A DNA stretch of 64,000 nt. Origin: Thermoanaerobacter kivui. Lineage in GTDB: Bacteria; Bacillota; Thermoanaerobacteria; Thermoanaerobacterales; Thermoanaerobacteraceae. Shown one piece after another: positions 27,656 to 37,419 of this stretch; the first letter of the stretch is position 1, and each line of letters begins with the position of its first letter. Made by a program: the position numbers and the translations under genes. The notes below the pieces were generated by a model that was given only the letters and a program-made list of their open reading frames with translations, searched no databases and was not told the origin of the DNA. Location of the stretch: assembly GCF_000763575.1 (NCBI RefSeq), contig NZ_CP009170.1:2195501-2259500 (forward strand), written 5' to 3'.

Positions 27656-29080
27656 TTATCTTTGGTTTTGTAAAATTACTTGAGGCATAACCTCTATTTC
27701 AAACATTCTACTCCAAGGGTATTTTACTTTTACTTCTATATCTTTTATACTAAAAGAGCTATTTCCCGTCTTTACTATTTCTCCAACATATTTTTTCTTT
27801 ATTGTATCAATAAGGGGTTTCATCTTTATTGTAAGTTCCTCGTCGGCAGTTTTTTTATCTATGCTATCTTTACTCATGTGGTTTGACTCTGCCCATTTGT
27901 ACATTTTATTTCTTACATCAGCTTGATAGGCAAAGTCATCCGCATAACGTATAAATGAAAAAGAAATAAAGCTTTTTATGGCATTTTCCTCCGCGTAAGG
28001 AGGAAGTATGCTTTTGTCAAGGATCATTTTTAAAGACATTTCAGATATAACTGTCCCTATTGTGTTGCTGGGTGTGTTCCAACCTGCATAAAGAAAAGTC
28101 AATGGGTTTAAGTCAAAGAGCACGTTGATTAGCTTTTTATCCGCCATATTAACATATGCGACATCTGCTATTCCGAAAATTTGTCCTTTACTTTTATATT
28201 TTTGTATTTCGTTTTTTATTCCTAAATTTTCATGTGTGTGGACATATAGTATACATTCACCACTTAAGTCGATTTTTCCTCCTATAAAATTAATTTTTTC
28301 TTCAACAATTTTCTTAAGGTTTGCACCTTCATAGGGCAAAATAATTTTATCAGGGTCTTTTACGTCATAAACGACTTGAAAACGAGGAACTTGCTTGTAG
28401 TACTCATTTGCAAGCCTTGCCGTTATCTCCATGCCAATTTCATCAGCACCATGGAGTACATACACATTATCAGATACTTGCCGTGCTTTCGCATAGTATT
28501 CAAGTTTTCGCGCAATCATGTTTGACATACTAAACTCTTGTGTGTCGTCAATACCTATAACTAATGTTTTTATATATCCCTCTTTCGTCCATTCAATGAG
28601 TTTTTTATTTATTACTTCGTTTAACTCAAAAAGTTCAGTATAACTAGTAAGCACATCAGTTGGTATACTTTTTCTTATTTCTTCAAGCCTGACTTTATCT
28701 TTCTCTTGGTTAAAAAGGTCAACTTTATCAGATAACATTGAGAATTCTTTTATCATATCACTGTATTTTATATACTGGTAGTCGGAAAATTGTGTAGGTG
28801 TAAGGCGAGGTATTATTGAAAATATGATTATATTTTTGTTTTCATTCTCTGTCAAAAATTTGTAAAGTAGCGAAAGTCTTTCTTCATAATCTTTATAGTT
28901 TTTGATATCACGGGATGCTATAAGGCCCCCGTTCAAATACTGTTGCAGTGATATTACAACAGCATAAACATTACTTCTATGAATAACCTCATTAAGCCAT
29001 TTATTTAGCCCTTCAAAGTTTCCCGGCTTTGTGTAGTCATCAAGTACATTTTGTGGAGGCAAAATCAAGTTTTCCCCCAC
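27656..29080 (-). CDS. DUF4127 protein, main part (frameshifted from its signal peptide)
   Basis: 474 residues from a GTG at 29078-29080 that has no good binding site. Matches what I know of DUF4127: VYAVVISLQQYLNGGLIASR, TLVIGIDDTQEFSMSNM, YVLHGADEIGMEITARLA, FGIADVAYVNMADKKLINVL and YAGWNTPSNTIGTVISEM. The first about 58 residues, including an export signal, lie in another frame at 29065-29241. Adding one G to the G5 run at 29074-29078 restores a single frame through MWGENLILPP. Function of the family is unknown; the setting suggests a wall-linked enzyme. If the shift is real the protein would not be exported. Confidence 0.75.
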   Translation of the reverse strand: MGENLILPPQNVLDDYTKPGNFEGLNKWLNEVIHRSNVYAVVISLQQYLNGGLIASRDIKNYKDYEERLSLLYKFLTENENKNIIIFSIIPRLTPTQFSDYQYIKYSDMIKEFSMLSDKVDLFNQEKDKVRLEEIRKSIPTDVLTSYTELFELNEVINKKLIEWTKEGYIKTLVIGIDDTQEFSMSNMIARKLEYYAKARQVSDNVYVLHGADEIGMEITARLANEYYKQVPRFQVVYDVKDPDKIILPYEGANLKKIVEEKINFIGGKIDLSGECILYVHTHENLGIKNEIQKYKSKGQIFGIADVAYVNMADKKLINVLFDLNPLTFLYAGWNTPSNTIGTVISEMSLKMILDKSILPPYAEENAIKSFISFSFIRYADDFAYQADVRNKMYKWAESNHMSKDSIDKKTADEELTIKMKPLIDTIKKKYVGEIVKTGNSSFSIKDIEVKVKYPWSRMFEIEVMPQVILQNQR

Positions 29081-29241
29081 ATATTTGTCAGAAGGCTTAC
29101 ATTTTGGGTATTTACAGGCCGGCTGTCAAGAGGAATAAAAATTATGTCGTCTTTAGGTACTGTAAATTTTTCATTGTAAGTAGAAGCTGGCAAGGAAAAT
29201 ATACATAAAGTCAGTACAAACCACAAAGCTTTTTTAAACAT
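29065..29241 (-). pseudogene. 5' fragment of the DUF4127 gene (signal peptide and first motif)
   Basis: ATG 29239-29241 with GGAGAAGG upstream. Encodes MFKKALWFVLTLCIFSLPAS, a signal peptide, then DDIIFIPLDSRPVNTQNVSL, the expected N-terminal DUF4127 motif (PLDxRPVN), and stops at TGA 29065-29067. Continues in the next frame as the gene at 27656-29080. Confidence 0.75.
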
Positions 29242-29356
29242 ATCCTTCTCCTGCTTGTCTTTTTGTATAAATTATACCATAACAAAAGGGAATTTTCATT
29301 TTATTAATCTTTTTTGGGCTTGGGGATTTTTCTGAGTGCGGATTATAATTACAAAT

Positions 29357-29442
29357 CAGACTGATGACAAACTTTCGTAAAGTAGATATTTTACATAAGT
29401 TGCGACTTGTGACAAAGCGTTAACAAAGCTTAGCAAGACTGA
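29357..29442 (+). repeat. Interspersed intergenic repeat, copy 1
   Basis: Shares with 39688-39848 (opposite strand) the blocks GACAAACTTTCGTAAAG, GATATTTT, ACAAAGCG and TTAGCAAGAC in the same order. Lies in the 340-base gap between the divergent DUF4127 and polysaccharide deacetylase genes. The rest of that gap (29443-29582) is AT-rich with TTAAC/TAACA/TGATA motifs and the deacetylase binding site. Confidence 0.55.
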
Positions 29443-29582
29443 TTTAAATAATTTTTGACTTTGTCAACAAGCTGCCAAATGTTTTTTTATAAAAAATTTA
29501 ATGTTTTGTTAACTTTTTTGTAACATATTTGTGATAATTGTGTGATATATTTATGGTAAATTTGTGTGAGAGGTTGGAAAAC

Positions 29583-31016
29583 ATGAGTAAAAAAGCGTTA
29601 ATCATCCTTACAATCATGGTAACAATCGTACTTGCTGTATCAATTCCAGTGCTACATTCAAAGGCACAATCTAAAAAGCCATTCGTACCTGTTTTAATGT
29701 ACCACCATCTTCAAAAAGAAGGTACATTTGATTCTAAAAAGTATGGTGGTGTGATAATCGACCCAGAAAGATTTGAAAAGCAAATGCTTTACCTTAAAGC
29801 TACAGGATATCACACTATAACCTTAGAACAGCTCAGAGATTTTGTACTGTACAACAAGCCTTTGCCACCAAAACCTATTGTAATAACTTTTGATGACGGA
29901 TATTTAAGCAATTACACGTATGCATATCCTATACTTAAAAAATTAGGAATGAAAGCTGAAATAAATATTATAGTAAGTTATGTGCCAGATGAAGTAAACA
30001 AGCAAAAACCCGAAGTTGTTATACCGCATTTTACGTGGCAACAAGCAAAAGAAATGGCAGACAGCGGAGTAATAGAGATTGAGAGTCACACATATGACCT
30101 CCACGGTTACAGGTCAAATGATTTTAAGAAAATCCCAATGGTAATGGGACCTGTAATCATTAATGGACATCTTGAAACAATGGAACAGTATAAAGAAAGG
30201 CTATATCTAGATTTCTTGCGCTCACGAGAAATAATTAAGGAAAAAATAGGTAAAGCGCCTATATGTTTAGCATATCCTTTTGGTTCAGGAAATAAAATAA
30301 GCGACGAGATAGCAAAAAAAGTAGGTTTTGAAATGGCATTTGGCATTAAAGAAGGAGTAAATTATTATGGCGATAATATTATGAAGTTAAAACGAATTAC
30401 TGTGAAGGATTCCGATACAGGTCAAGACATTGTTGAAAAAATAAACAAGTTGAGTAGGGATACGGGATTTATTCCTTTTTGGGATATTAAAAATATGTGG
30501 TCTGAAAAGAATATACTTAGTTTGGTAATAAAAGGAATTTTTGCAGGATATGAAGACGGATCTTTTAGGCCAAACAAAATTATATCTAGAGCAGAATTCG
30601 CTTCTTTGATAGATAGAGCATTTTTAAAAGATAAACCGGTATTGCAGCAAGAAATTTCCTTCAAAGATGTTTCTCATAATGCATGGTACTATAAACCTAT
30701 TGCAAATATAGTAAATAATGGAATTATGAAAGGATACGAGGATAACACTTTTAGACCTCATAATCCCATAACGCGAGAAGAAGCCATTAGCGTTCTTATG
30801 AAATTTTATGAGCCAAAAGAGAATGTTGATTTTGCTATTTTTGATCCCGCAGACAAAAATGACATTTCATCATGGGCATATGATTTCATTAAAATAGCTT
30901 ATGAGAATAATTTAATAGCTGGTACAAATATAGATGGTAAAATATACATTTATCCTAAAAAGCCTTTGACCCGAGAAGAAGCAGCAGTACTATTAGATAA
31001 AATAGTGAAGGAGTAG
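29583..31016 (+). CDS. Polysaccharide deacetylase with C-terminal SLH domains
   Basis: 477 residues from ATG 29583 (GAGAGG 9 bases upstream); a longer frame starting 29538 lacks a site. Signal/anchor about 7-27; NodB-type domain about 35-300 with VPVLMYHHLQ, ITFDDGYLSNYTYAYPIL (metal-binding Asp-Asp), ESHTYDLHGY and CLAYPFGSG. Three SLH repeats at about 310-477 (GYEDGSFRPNKIISRAEFAS, GYEDNTFRPHNPITREEAIS, IYPKKPLTREEAAVLL). A surface-anchored deacetylase of peptidoglycan or secondary polymer. Confidence 0.92.
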   Translation: MSKKALIILTIMVTIVLAVSIPVLHSKAQSKKPFVPVLMYHHLQKEGTFDSKKYGGVIIDPERFEKQMLYLKATGYHTITLEQLRDFVLYNKPLPPKPIVITFDDGYLSNYTYAYPILKKLGMKAEINIIVSYVPDEVNKQKPEVVIPHFTWQQAKEMADSGVIEIESHTYDLHGYRSNDFKKIPMVMGPVIINGHLETMEQYKERLYLDFLRSREIIKEKIGKAPICLAYPFGSGNKISDEIAKKVGFEMAFGIKEGVNYYGDNIMKLKRITVKDSDTGQDIVEKINKLSRDTGFIPFWDIKNMWSEKNILSLVIKGIFAGYEDGSFRPNKIISRAEFASLIDRAFLKDKPVLQQEISFKDVSHNAWYYKPIANIVNNGIMKGYEDNTFRPHNPITREEAISVLMKFYEPKENVDFAIFDPADKNDISSWAYDFIKIAYENNLIAGTNIDGKIYIYPKKPLTREEAAVLLDKIVKE

Positions 31017-31040
31017 CGAAAAAGCCACTCCTTCATTTTT
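31006..31040. terminator. Terminator between convergent envelope genes
   Basis: TGAAGGAGT and ACTCCTTCA with a 12-base loop followed by TTTTT on the plus strand; also covers the stop of the minus-strand gene. Confidence 0.8.
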
Positions 31041-32232
31041 AATAATTAGCAAATACGTCTTTTAATTCATCATTTAGTGTATTCCAAGTATATATTGAAT
31101 ATCCAACTGCATCTTTTGAAGCATCAAGAGCTCCCTTTAATTCATCTGCAGAGGGAAGTCCATAGCCATCATCATAACCGTGCAAAATGACTTCTATGTT
31201 GACGTTGTTTCCTGCTAAAAATTGTACTTTTTTAATGGAATCAGATACAAAATTTTTTGCATCATCATAGGTGTAGTTGGCGCTTGATACGTGCCAGTAG
31301 TCCATTAAAGCAATTGCATCAAAATATTTTGCCATTGTAGCATAAGGGTAGTTAGGCCTGTATTGAGGTGGATAAGTGATCGCAATAAAAGGCATTCCTG
31401 CAGGTAAATTTTTTATAGTTTGCGTCGCATAGTCTTCTACCATTTTTGACGCTGTAACCGGATCTTTTTGAGGCAATTCTTCAATATCTGCAGCAACCCC
31501 ATCTACGCGATAACCGTTTGGAGTGACATAGCTGGCAACTTGTGCTGTTAGAGATGCATCATATGTGGTATCTTTTAAGTCTGTGTACAGCCACGCTATG
31601 ACCTTTATTCCGGCTCTGTGAGCCGCAGGAAGTAAGTCATCTAACCATTTTTTCCATTTGTCTGGAAATCCCGCTTTTGATGTAGCAACTTCAAGGTAAA
31701 TATGAGTTACTCTGGCAGTTACAAAACGGCTTAAATCATTTGCAGTAGGCATCGCAGAATATATGCTGTACCATACTCCTTTTCCTGCATAGGGTAAAGA
31801 CGTAAGAGCTTGACCAATACCTCCTCTTGAAGGTTGACTGCCACCAGCTGTCAACGTCCTTCTATCAAAATTAGAAATATCACTCGCTATTTGATTAGGA
31901 TTGTTATATGCAATTGTAAGCCATCCTGCAATCCAACCTACTACTCCGTTTTGAAGTTTGACTTTATACCAATCACCTGATTTGTCAATTACACTTAACA
32001 TGTCCCCATTATTGACCTGCGTTATGATGTCATACTGTGTACCTGGGCCTGTCCGTATATTTACTACATCAGCGTTTACCATTAAAGAGGAAGGTAGAGT
32101 TGTAACAATTTGATCGCTCAATTTTGCAGAAGCAATTTGCGTGTCTGTCCCTGTTTTACTGTCTATATACACAGTGTTTGTATTTTCATCCCAATTGACG
32201 TTATTTTTGAAAGCTTCACTTATAAATCGCAA
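31039..32232 (-). CDS. Stalk-domain/SH3b protein, N-terminally truncated
   Basis: 397 residues from a TTG at 32230-32232. Begins in the middle of a copper-amine-oxidase-type stalk domain: the open frame upstream still reads SSTYVPLRFISEAF, the end of that domain, with no start or signal peptide. Then an SH3b domain (about 48-108, ADVVNIRTGPGTQYDIITQV) and a glycosidase-like (beta/alpha)8 region (KVIAWLYTDLKD, VDGVAADIEELP, MPFIAITYPPQYRP, FDAIALMDYWHVS) resembling GH18/DUF4015-type folds. A PIN toxin gene occupies the missing 5' end. Probably a non-exported remnant. Confidence 0.7.
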   Translation of the reverse strand: MRFISEAFKNNVNWDENTNTVYIDSKTGTDTQIASAKLSDQIVTTLPSSLMVNADVVNIRTGPGTQYDIITQVNNGDMLSVIDKSGDWYKVKLQNGVVGWIAGWLTIAYNNPNQIASDISNFDRRTLTAGGSQPSRGGIGQALTSLPYAGKGVWYSIYSAMPTANDLSRFVTARVTHIYLEVATSKAGFPDKWKKWLDDLLPAAHRAGIKVIAWLYTDLKDTTYDASLTAQVASYVTPNGYRVDGVAADIEELPQKDPVTASKMVEDYATQTIKNLPAGMPFIAITYPPQYRPNYPYATMAKYFDAIALMDYWHVSSANYTYDDAKNFVSDSIKKVQFLAGNNVNIEVILHGYDDGYGLPSADELKGALDASKDAVGYSIYTWNTLNDELKDVFANY

Positions 32233-32636
32233 TGGGACATATGTACTGCTTTTACTATTTTAATATTTTTATACTCTTTAAGTTGAAGCAAATGATTGTC
32301 ACCTGTGACTATGAAGTCACAACTTCCTTCTAAAGCACACTCTAAGAAAATATTATCTTTTGGGTCTTCTTTTATAACCTCTATTTTTTGTTTTGGATAT
32401 ACAAATAAAACCCAATCAAAAGATAAAAGCCTATTTAGCAAGTCAAGTCTTTTTTCAATAGTGCCAAAAACAGCAAACTTATCTCGTGTCAACACAACGG
32501 CATATTCTTCCACAATTTCTTTGCTTACTACCGGGTCAAATTTATTTAAGACCCAGTAATCAATAACTTTTGCAGGATAGCTTTTTTTGCTAATAAAAGA
32601 TGAAATTAAAACATTAGTATCAATTACTGCACGCAT
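32220..32636 (-). CDS. PIN-domain toxin of a toxin-antitoxin pair
   Basis: 138 residues. PIN nuclease acidic residues: Asp6 (AVIDTNVLISSF), Glu in VSKEIVEEY, and EDPKDNIFLECALEGSCDFIVTGD. Belongs to the VapC-like COG1569 group of RNA-cleaving toxins. Overlaps the antitoxin by 13 bases. The last residues (HMSHCDL) are read from the stalk-domain gene in another frame, so the natural C-terminus has been replaced by the junction. Confidence 0.85.
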   Translation of the reverse strand: MRAVIDTNVLISSFISKKSYPAKVIDYWVLNKFDPVVSKEIVEEYAVVLTRDKFAVFGTIEKRLDLLNRLLSFDWVLFVYPKQKIEVIKEDPKDNIFLECALEGSCDFIVTGDNHLLQLKEYKNIKIVKAVHMSHCDL

Positions 32637-32905
32637 TTTCGTGCTTCCTCTATCTCTTTTTGTACGTCTTCCTCAGATAAGCCTGCTGTTTCGGCTTTAC
32701 TTCTAAATTCGTTTAAAATTTGCATAATCTCTAATTGTTTTGCCTTCTTTTCAAGTTCTTTTAATTGATTGTACATAGAATAACTGATTATAACTCCTTT
32801 GGGTTCAGATCGAGAAGAAACTATTATCACATCGCCTTTTTCTACTTTTTCTAAATATTCACCTAATTTGGGTCTTAATTTGTCTACTCCAATGACTTCT
32901 TCCAT
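32624..32905 (-). CDS. Phd/YefM-type antitoxin
   Basis: 93 residues. MEEVIGVDKLRPKLGEYLEK and GDVIIVSSRSEPKGVIISYSMYNQL are typical of the Phd/YefM DNA-binding fold; the C-terminal Glu/Lys helix would bind the toxin. GGAGGTG upstream of ATG. Directly followed by the PIN toxin. Confidence 0.85.
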   Translation of the reverse strand: MEEVIGVDKLRPKLGEYLEKVEKGDVIIVSSRSEPKGVIISYSMYNQLKELEKKAKQLEIMQILNEFRSKAETAGLSEEDVQKEIEEARKCVQ

Positions 32906-32921
32906 CTGTTTTCACCTCCAG

Positions 32922-32978
32922 ATTAATTTTAAAATTAATTTCTAGATATATTATAACCTTTTTGTTCATAACTATCAA
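32922..32978 (-). promoter_or_regulatory. Promoter and operator of the toxin-antitoxin pair
   Basis: TTGATA (32978-32973), 17-bp spacer, TATAAT (32955-32950). A perfect 18-bp palindrome ATTAATTTTAAAATTAAT (32922-32939) lies between the -10 and the binding site, a likely autoregulation operator. Confidence 0.7.
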
Positions 32979-32980
32979 GT

Positions 32981-33010
32981 AAAATTTAAGGGCTGGATAT
33001 TCACCAGCCC

Positions 33011-33012
<2 letters not shown>
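32981..33012 (-). terminator. Terminator after pyrG
   Basis: AAGGGCTGG and CCAGCCCTT with a 7-base loop followed by AAATTTT on the minus strand. Confidence 0.75.
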
Positions 33013-34666
<1,654 letters not shown>

Positions 34667-34675
34667 TTAACCCAT

Positions 34676-34705
34676 AAAAAAATCTCTATTTTGGAAAAAT
34701 AGAGA
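34676..34705 (-). terminator. Attenuator-like terminator in the pyrG leader
   Basis: TCTCTATTTT and AAAATAGAGA, perfect 10-bp stem with a 3-base loop followed by seven Ts, 65 bases upstream of pyrG and downstream of its promoters. It must be bypassed to express pyrG. Confidence 0.75.
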
Positions 34706-34722
34706 CTCGTATCCCTTTAAGT

Positions 34723-34764
34723 TTAAATAAATTTTTTTAAATTTTTGTCATCTCGCCAGTTCAT
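34723..34764 (-). CDS. Possible 13-residue leader peptide of pyrG
   Basis: ATG 34762-34764 with GAGGTG 7 bases upstream; encodes MNWRDDKNLKKFI and stops 18 bases before the attenuator stem. Its position is right for a leader peptide, but the peptide has no obvious regulatory codon run. Confidence 0.35.
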   Translation of the reverse strand: MNWRDDKNLKKFI

Positions 34765-34797
34765 AAAAAAGCACCTCGTAAAAATAAATACTTATTT

Positions 34798-34826
34798 ATT
34801 ATATAGGATTTTAAAGTGATTGTAAA
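34798..34826 (-). promoter_or_regulatory. Proximal pyrG promoter
   Basis: TTTACA (34826-34821), 17-bp spacer, TATAAT (34803-34798). The start would lie near 34791 and does not begin with GGG, so the Bacillus reiterative-G mechanism is not evident. Confidence 0.65.
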
Positions 34827-34871
34827 GAGGATAAAACATCTCACCTCACAAATTAAATCAATCACTTTAAA
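34810..34871. repeat. 13-bp inverted repeat in the pyrG/PHP intergenic region
   Basis: TTTAAAGTGATTG (34810-34822) and CAATCACTTTAAA (34859-34871) are exact complements 36 bases apart. One arm covers the -35 and spacer of the proximal pyrG promoter; the other touches a distal extended -10 (TGTTATAAT, 34879-34874 on the minus strand). Confidence 0.6.
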
Positions 34872-34886
34872 TTATTATAACACAAA

Positions 34887-34915
34887 TTGCATTAGTTTTT
34901 GCAAAATATTATAAT
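34887..34915 (+). promoter_or_regulatory. Promoter of the PHP phosphatase gene
   Basis: TTGCAT (34887-34892), 17-bp spacer, TATAAT (34910-34915), divergent from and adjoining the pyrG promoters. Confidence 0.6.
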
Positions 34916-34968
34916 GTTGTAAGATATTAAAATTTTAAAGTTTTATATTGTTGAAAAGGAGGAAAAAT

Positions 34969-35787
34969 ATGGCTGCAGATTATCACGTACACATAGAAAA
35001 CGGCCCTTATACTATAGAATGGCTTAAAAAGTTTATAGATTCTGGTTTAAGTAAAGGTCTGGTTGAGATTGGCATTTCTGAACACGGACATAGATTTAAA
35101 GAAGGATATAGCGCTTATAAAAGTGACGATTTCAGAGGAGAATGGATAAAAAGTTACATGGACCAAAGCATTTCTAATTATGTTGAATTGATAAAGGAAG
35201 CAAAAGCAATGGGACTGCCTGTAAAATTAGGTATAGAGGCAGACTACTTCCCCGGAAAAGAAAAAGAATTGAAAGAATTTCTTGAACCTTATCCATGGGA
35301 TTATGTGATAGGGTCTGTTCATTGGATTGAAGATTGGGGAATAGACCTTGAAGAATCTATAGAAGAATGGAAAAGGCGTGATATTGATGAGGTTTATCTT
35401 GAGTATTTTAATATAATTGAAAAAATGGCTAAAACAGGTCTCTTCGATATTATAGGGCATATTGACCTTGTGAAAATTTTTGGATTTATGGCAAAGCCTT
35501 ATACTTTTGATAAGATAAATCGGAATATTGAGGAAATCTCTAAAACAGGTATAGTAATTGAAGTTTCTACGGCAGGGCTTAGAAAGCCTGTTGGGGAAAT
35601 ATACCCTTCAAAAGAAATAATGGGAATGATCAAGAAATATAATATACCTATTGTAGTAAATTCTGATGCCCATAATCCTTACGATGTGGCAAGAGATTTT
35701 GACAAAGCTTATGCTTATGTAAAATCATACGGGATAAATACTCTTTATTATTTTGAAGGGAGAAAAAAACTGCCCTATAATATTTAA
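34969..35787 (+). CDS. PHP-domain phosphatase (HisK-like histidinol phosphatase family)
   Basis: 272 residues from ATG 34969 with AAGGAGG upstream. Metal-binding PHP motifs: DYHVHIEN, EIGISEHGH, KLGIEADYF, IGSVHWIED, IIGHIDLVK and VNSDAHNPYDVA. The length and motif spacing match class III histidinol phosphatases, but no histidine gene adjoins, so another phosphate ester is possible. Ends at a GC hairpin (35787-35814). Confidence 0.85.
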   Translation: MAADYHVHIENGPYTIEWLKKFIDSGLSKGLVEIGISEHGHRFKEGYSAYKSDDFRGEWIKSYMDQSISNYVELIKEAKAMGLPVKLGIEADYFPGKEKELKEFLEPYPWDYVIGSVHWIEDWGIDLEESIEEWKRRDIDEVYLEYFNIIEKMAKTGLFDIIGHIDLVKIFGFMAKPYTFDKINRNIEEISKTGIVIEVSTAGLRKPVGEIYPSKEIMGMIKKYNIPIVVNSDAHNPYDVARDFDKAYAYVKSYGINTLYYFEGRKKLPYNI

Positions 35788-35814
35788 AAGGAGCAAGAAA
35801 GACTTTGCTCCTTT
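35787..35814 (+). terminator. Hairpin after the PHP gene
   Basis: AAAGGAGCAA and TTGCTCCTTT with an 8-base loop overlapping the stop codon; the T-run is weak. The right arm also opens the interspersed repeat that follows. Confidence 0.55.
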
Positions 35815-35874
35815 CAGTTTGTTAACAAAGTTAAAAAATATTCAAAGGAGATATTTTGCATCGTCGCTCCGATG
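35806..35874 (+). repeat. Interspersed intergenic repeat, copy 3
   Basis: Shares TGCTCCTTTCAG and an exact 18-mer AAAGGAGATATTTTGCAT (35844-35861) with the copy at 39688-39848 on the other strand, in the same order. Confidence 0.55.
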
Positions 35875-36012
35875 TTCCAACTTAAAGATAAACTTCTGGG
35901 GAAATGGTATTTTGGCATAGGTACATATCCCGATAACGGGAAAAATAAAGAAGAGCTAATTAATTTTGCAAAAGAAAGCCTAATGAAGGAAATATCAGAT
36001 TCATGTCAATAA
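35872..36012 (+). CDS. Short open frame, 46 residues, possibly a gene remnant
   Basis: ATG 35872 to TAA 36012 gives a peptide with WYFGIGTYPDNGKNKEELIN, which has protein-like composition. No binding site at the right distance (AAAGGAG is 21 bases away). It may be the 3' end of a lost gene. The rest of the 35.8-36.2 kb gap (36013-36178) shows nothing recognisable apart from the AAAGGGG site of the next gene. Confidence 0.25.
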   Translation: MFQLKDKLLGKWYFGIGTYPDNGKNKEELINFAKESLMKEISDSCQ

Positions 36013-36178
36013 AAAGTGGAAACAAAGGGAATATAAAATGAAAAGAGTTGTATGTTACTGTTTCATTGTGCATAGATGTAAAAATTTACAGATCCTTTGA
36101 TTAATTTACATTACAAAAATAAAGGAAATTTTTAAGATGTGATTAAAATACTTCTAATAGAAAGGGGATTGTTTTTAT

Positions 36179-36730
36179 ATGAATAAAAACAAGAAAGTTA
36201 TAATTGCAATATTTATATTTGCTTTTGGAATAATTATAGGACTTTTAGGAAGAGAGAATATCTTACAAAAATTTTTTTCTGCTGTTTTAGCACTTGTAAT
36301 CTTTACTACAATATGGGATATATACGATGTATTTAAAGCCAAAAAACATTTTGGAAAAACAAAGTGGAATATCAAAACTACTAATAATTCATTGGTGTTA
36401 GCAATGAGTATATATATTATTTTAATAGCAGCAATTTCTAATACTAATTTAAAAGACACGTTGCACACAAAACTCCTTGCAATGATTTTTATAGCCGGGA
36501 TAATTCCTTTGGCTCATTCGTTAATACCAAACGGAATCAACGAAAAAGGCATAATGCACTGGGGAGTATTTCACAGGTGGGATGATATTGATAGCTATAG
36601 TTTTACAGACAAGTACCTTGTAGTTACTTTAAAACCGAATAACAAGAAAATTACATTTATTGTTGCCAAAGATGATAAAGAAATGATAAAGGATTTTTTA
36701 AAAAGAAAAATTTGGGAAATAAGGAGTTAG
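36179..36730 (+). CDS. Membrane protein, DUF5673-like
   Basis: 183 residues. Four hydrophobic segments (about 8-25, 32-46, 72-90, 102-120) then a cytoplasmic domain with NGINEKGIMHWGVFHRWDDI and SYSFTDKYLVVTLK, the pattern of DUF5673 (small membrane proteins of unknown function). ATG with AAAGGGG upstream. Followed after 6 bases by another small membrane protein, probably an operon. Confidence 0.6.
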   Translation: MNKNKKVIIAIFIFAFGIIIGLLGRENILQKFFSAVLALVIFTTIWDIYDVFKAKKHFGKTKWNIKTTNNSLVLAMSIYIILIAAISNTNLKDTLHTKLLAMIFIAGIIPLAHSLIPNGINEKGIMHWGVFHRWDDIDSYSFTDKYLVVTLKPNNKKITFIVAKDDKEMIKDFLKRKIWEIRS

Positions 36731-36736
36731 ATCAAA

Positions 36737-36922
36737 ATGATAAAATCTATTATAAGAGCTTTATTTTCAGGCGTACTCTTTATATTTTTACTACTTTTAT
36801 TATCTGAAGAAGCAAGAAATGATTATAAGCAAAGAGGTTTAAAACCTTTTATTTACATGTTTTTAGTTTATGTTGCAGTATATATTTTTATTGGATTGAG
36901 CATTAATGTTTTTTGTAAATGA
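36737..36922 (+). CDS. Small two-helix membrane protein
   Basis: 61 residues. Two membrane segments (about 9-22 and 41-57) separated by a charged loop EEARNDYKQRGLKP. ATG with GGAG upstream in the end of the preceding gene. No family recognised. Confidence 0.55.
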   Translation: MIKSIIRALFSGVLFIFLLLLLSEEARNDYKQRGLKPFIYMFLVYVAVYIFIGLSINVFCK

Positions 36923-37419
36923 AGATTCCCCACTTTTGCAAAATGAGTAATGGAAAATTTATCAGCAACTTACACCATTATAATTGTATTTAAAAATCCT
37001 TCAGGGATTCGCTAACGCTAACCCCTACGGGCTTTGTCCTTGACATGATTTTCAAAAATAATTACTAAAACATTGTCCTGCTTGTTCAAAAAAACTGGGA
37101 ATTTCCCGCTACAATTCTGGGGAATTTTATTTTGCAACTTACAACATACCCTACAAATAAATCTAAATATGGCCCCTGTTTTCGCAATATGAAGACAGGG
37201 GCTTAAATTTTGTTTTATTAACACAAATTTAACAAAAAATTTCACGGAAAAACTAAACTTAATAAAGAATTTACCACTTCCGGCTTTACCTATCAAAGTT
37301 TTTTCAAAACAGGAAAAATATCTAATCAAAAAATATAACATGATACTGGTGGAGTTTAAAGACATATGATAAACATAAATTTTAAAACGAATTACAAGAT
37401 TTTTATACTTTACAAATGA
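36923..37419. other. AT-rich gap with one terminator-like hairpin
   Basis: No convincing gene. A reverse-strand frame at 37018-37545 is rich in Phe/Cys/Ile and looks like a shadow. A hairpin GCCCCTGT/ACAGGGGC (about 37172-37204) is followed by TTAAATTTTGTTTT. The stretch 37240-37420 has short broken frames compatible with decayed coding DNA. Confidence 0.4.

Noticed and set aside
34676-34800. Bacillus-type pyrG reiterative-transcription attenuator
   Set aside because: The terminator is there, but no promoter places a GGG at the transcription start; left as a different mechanism.
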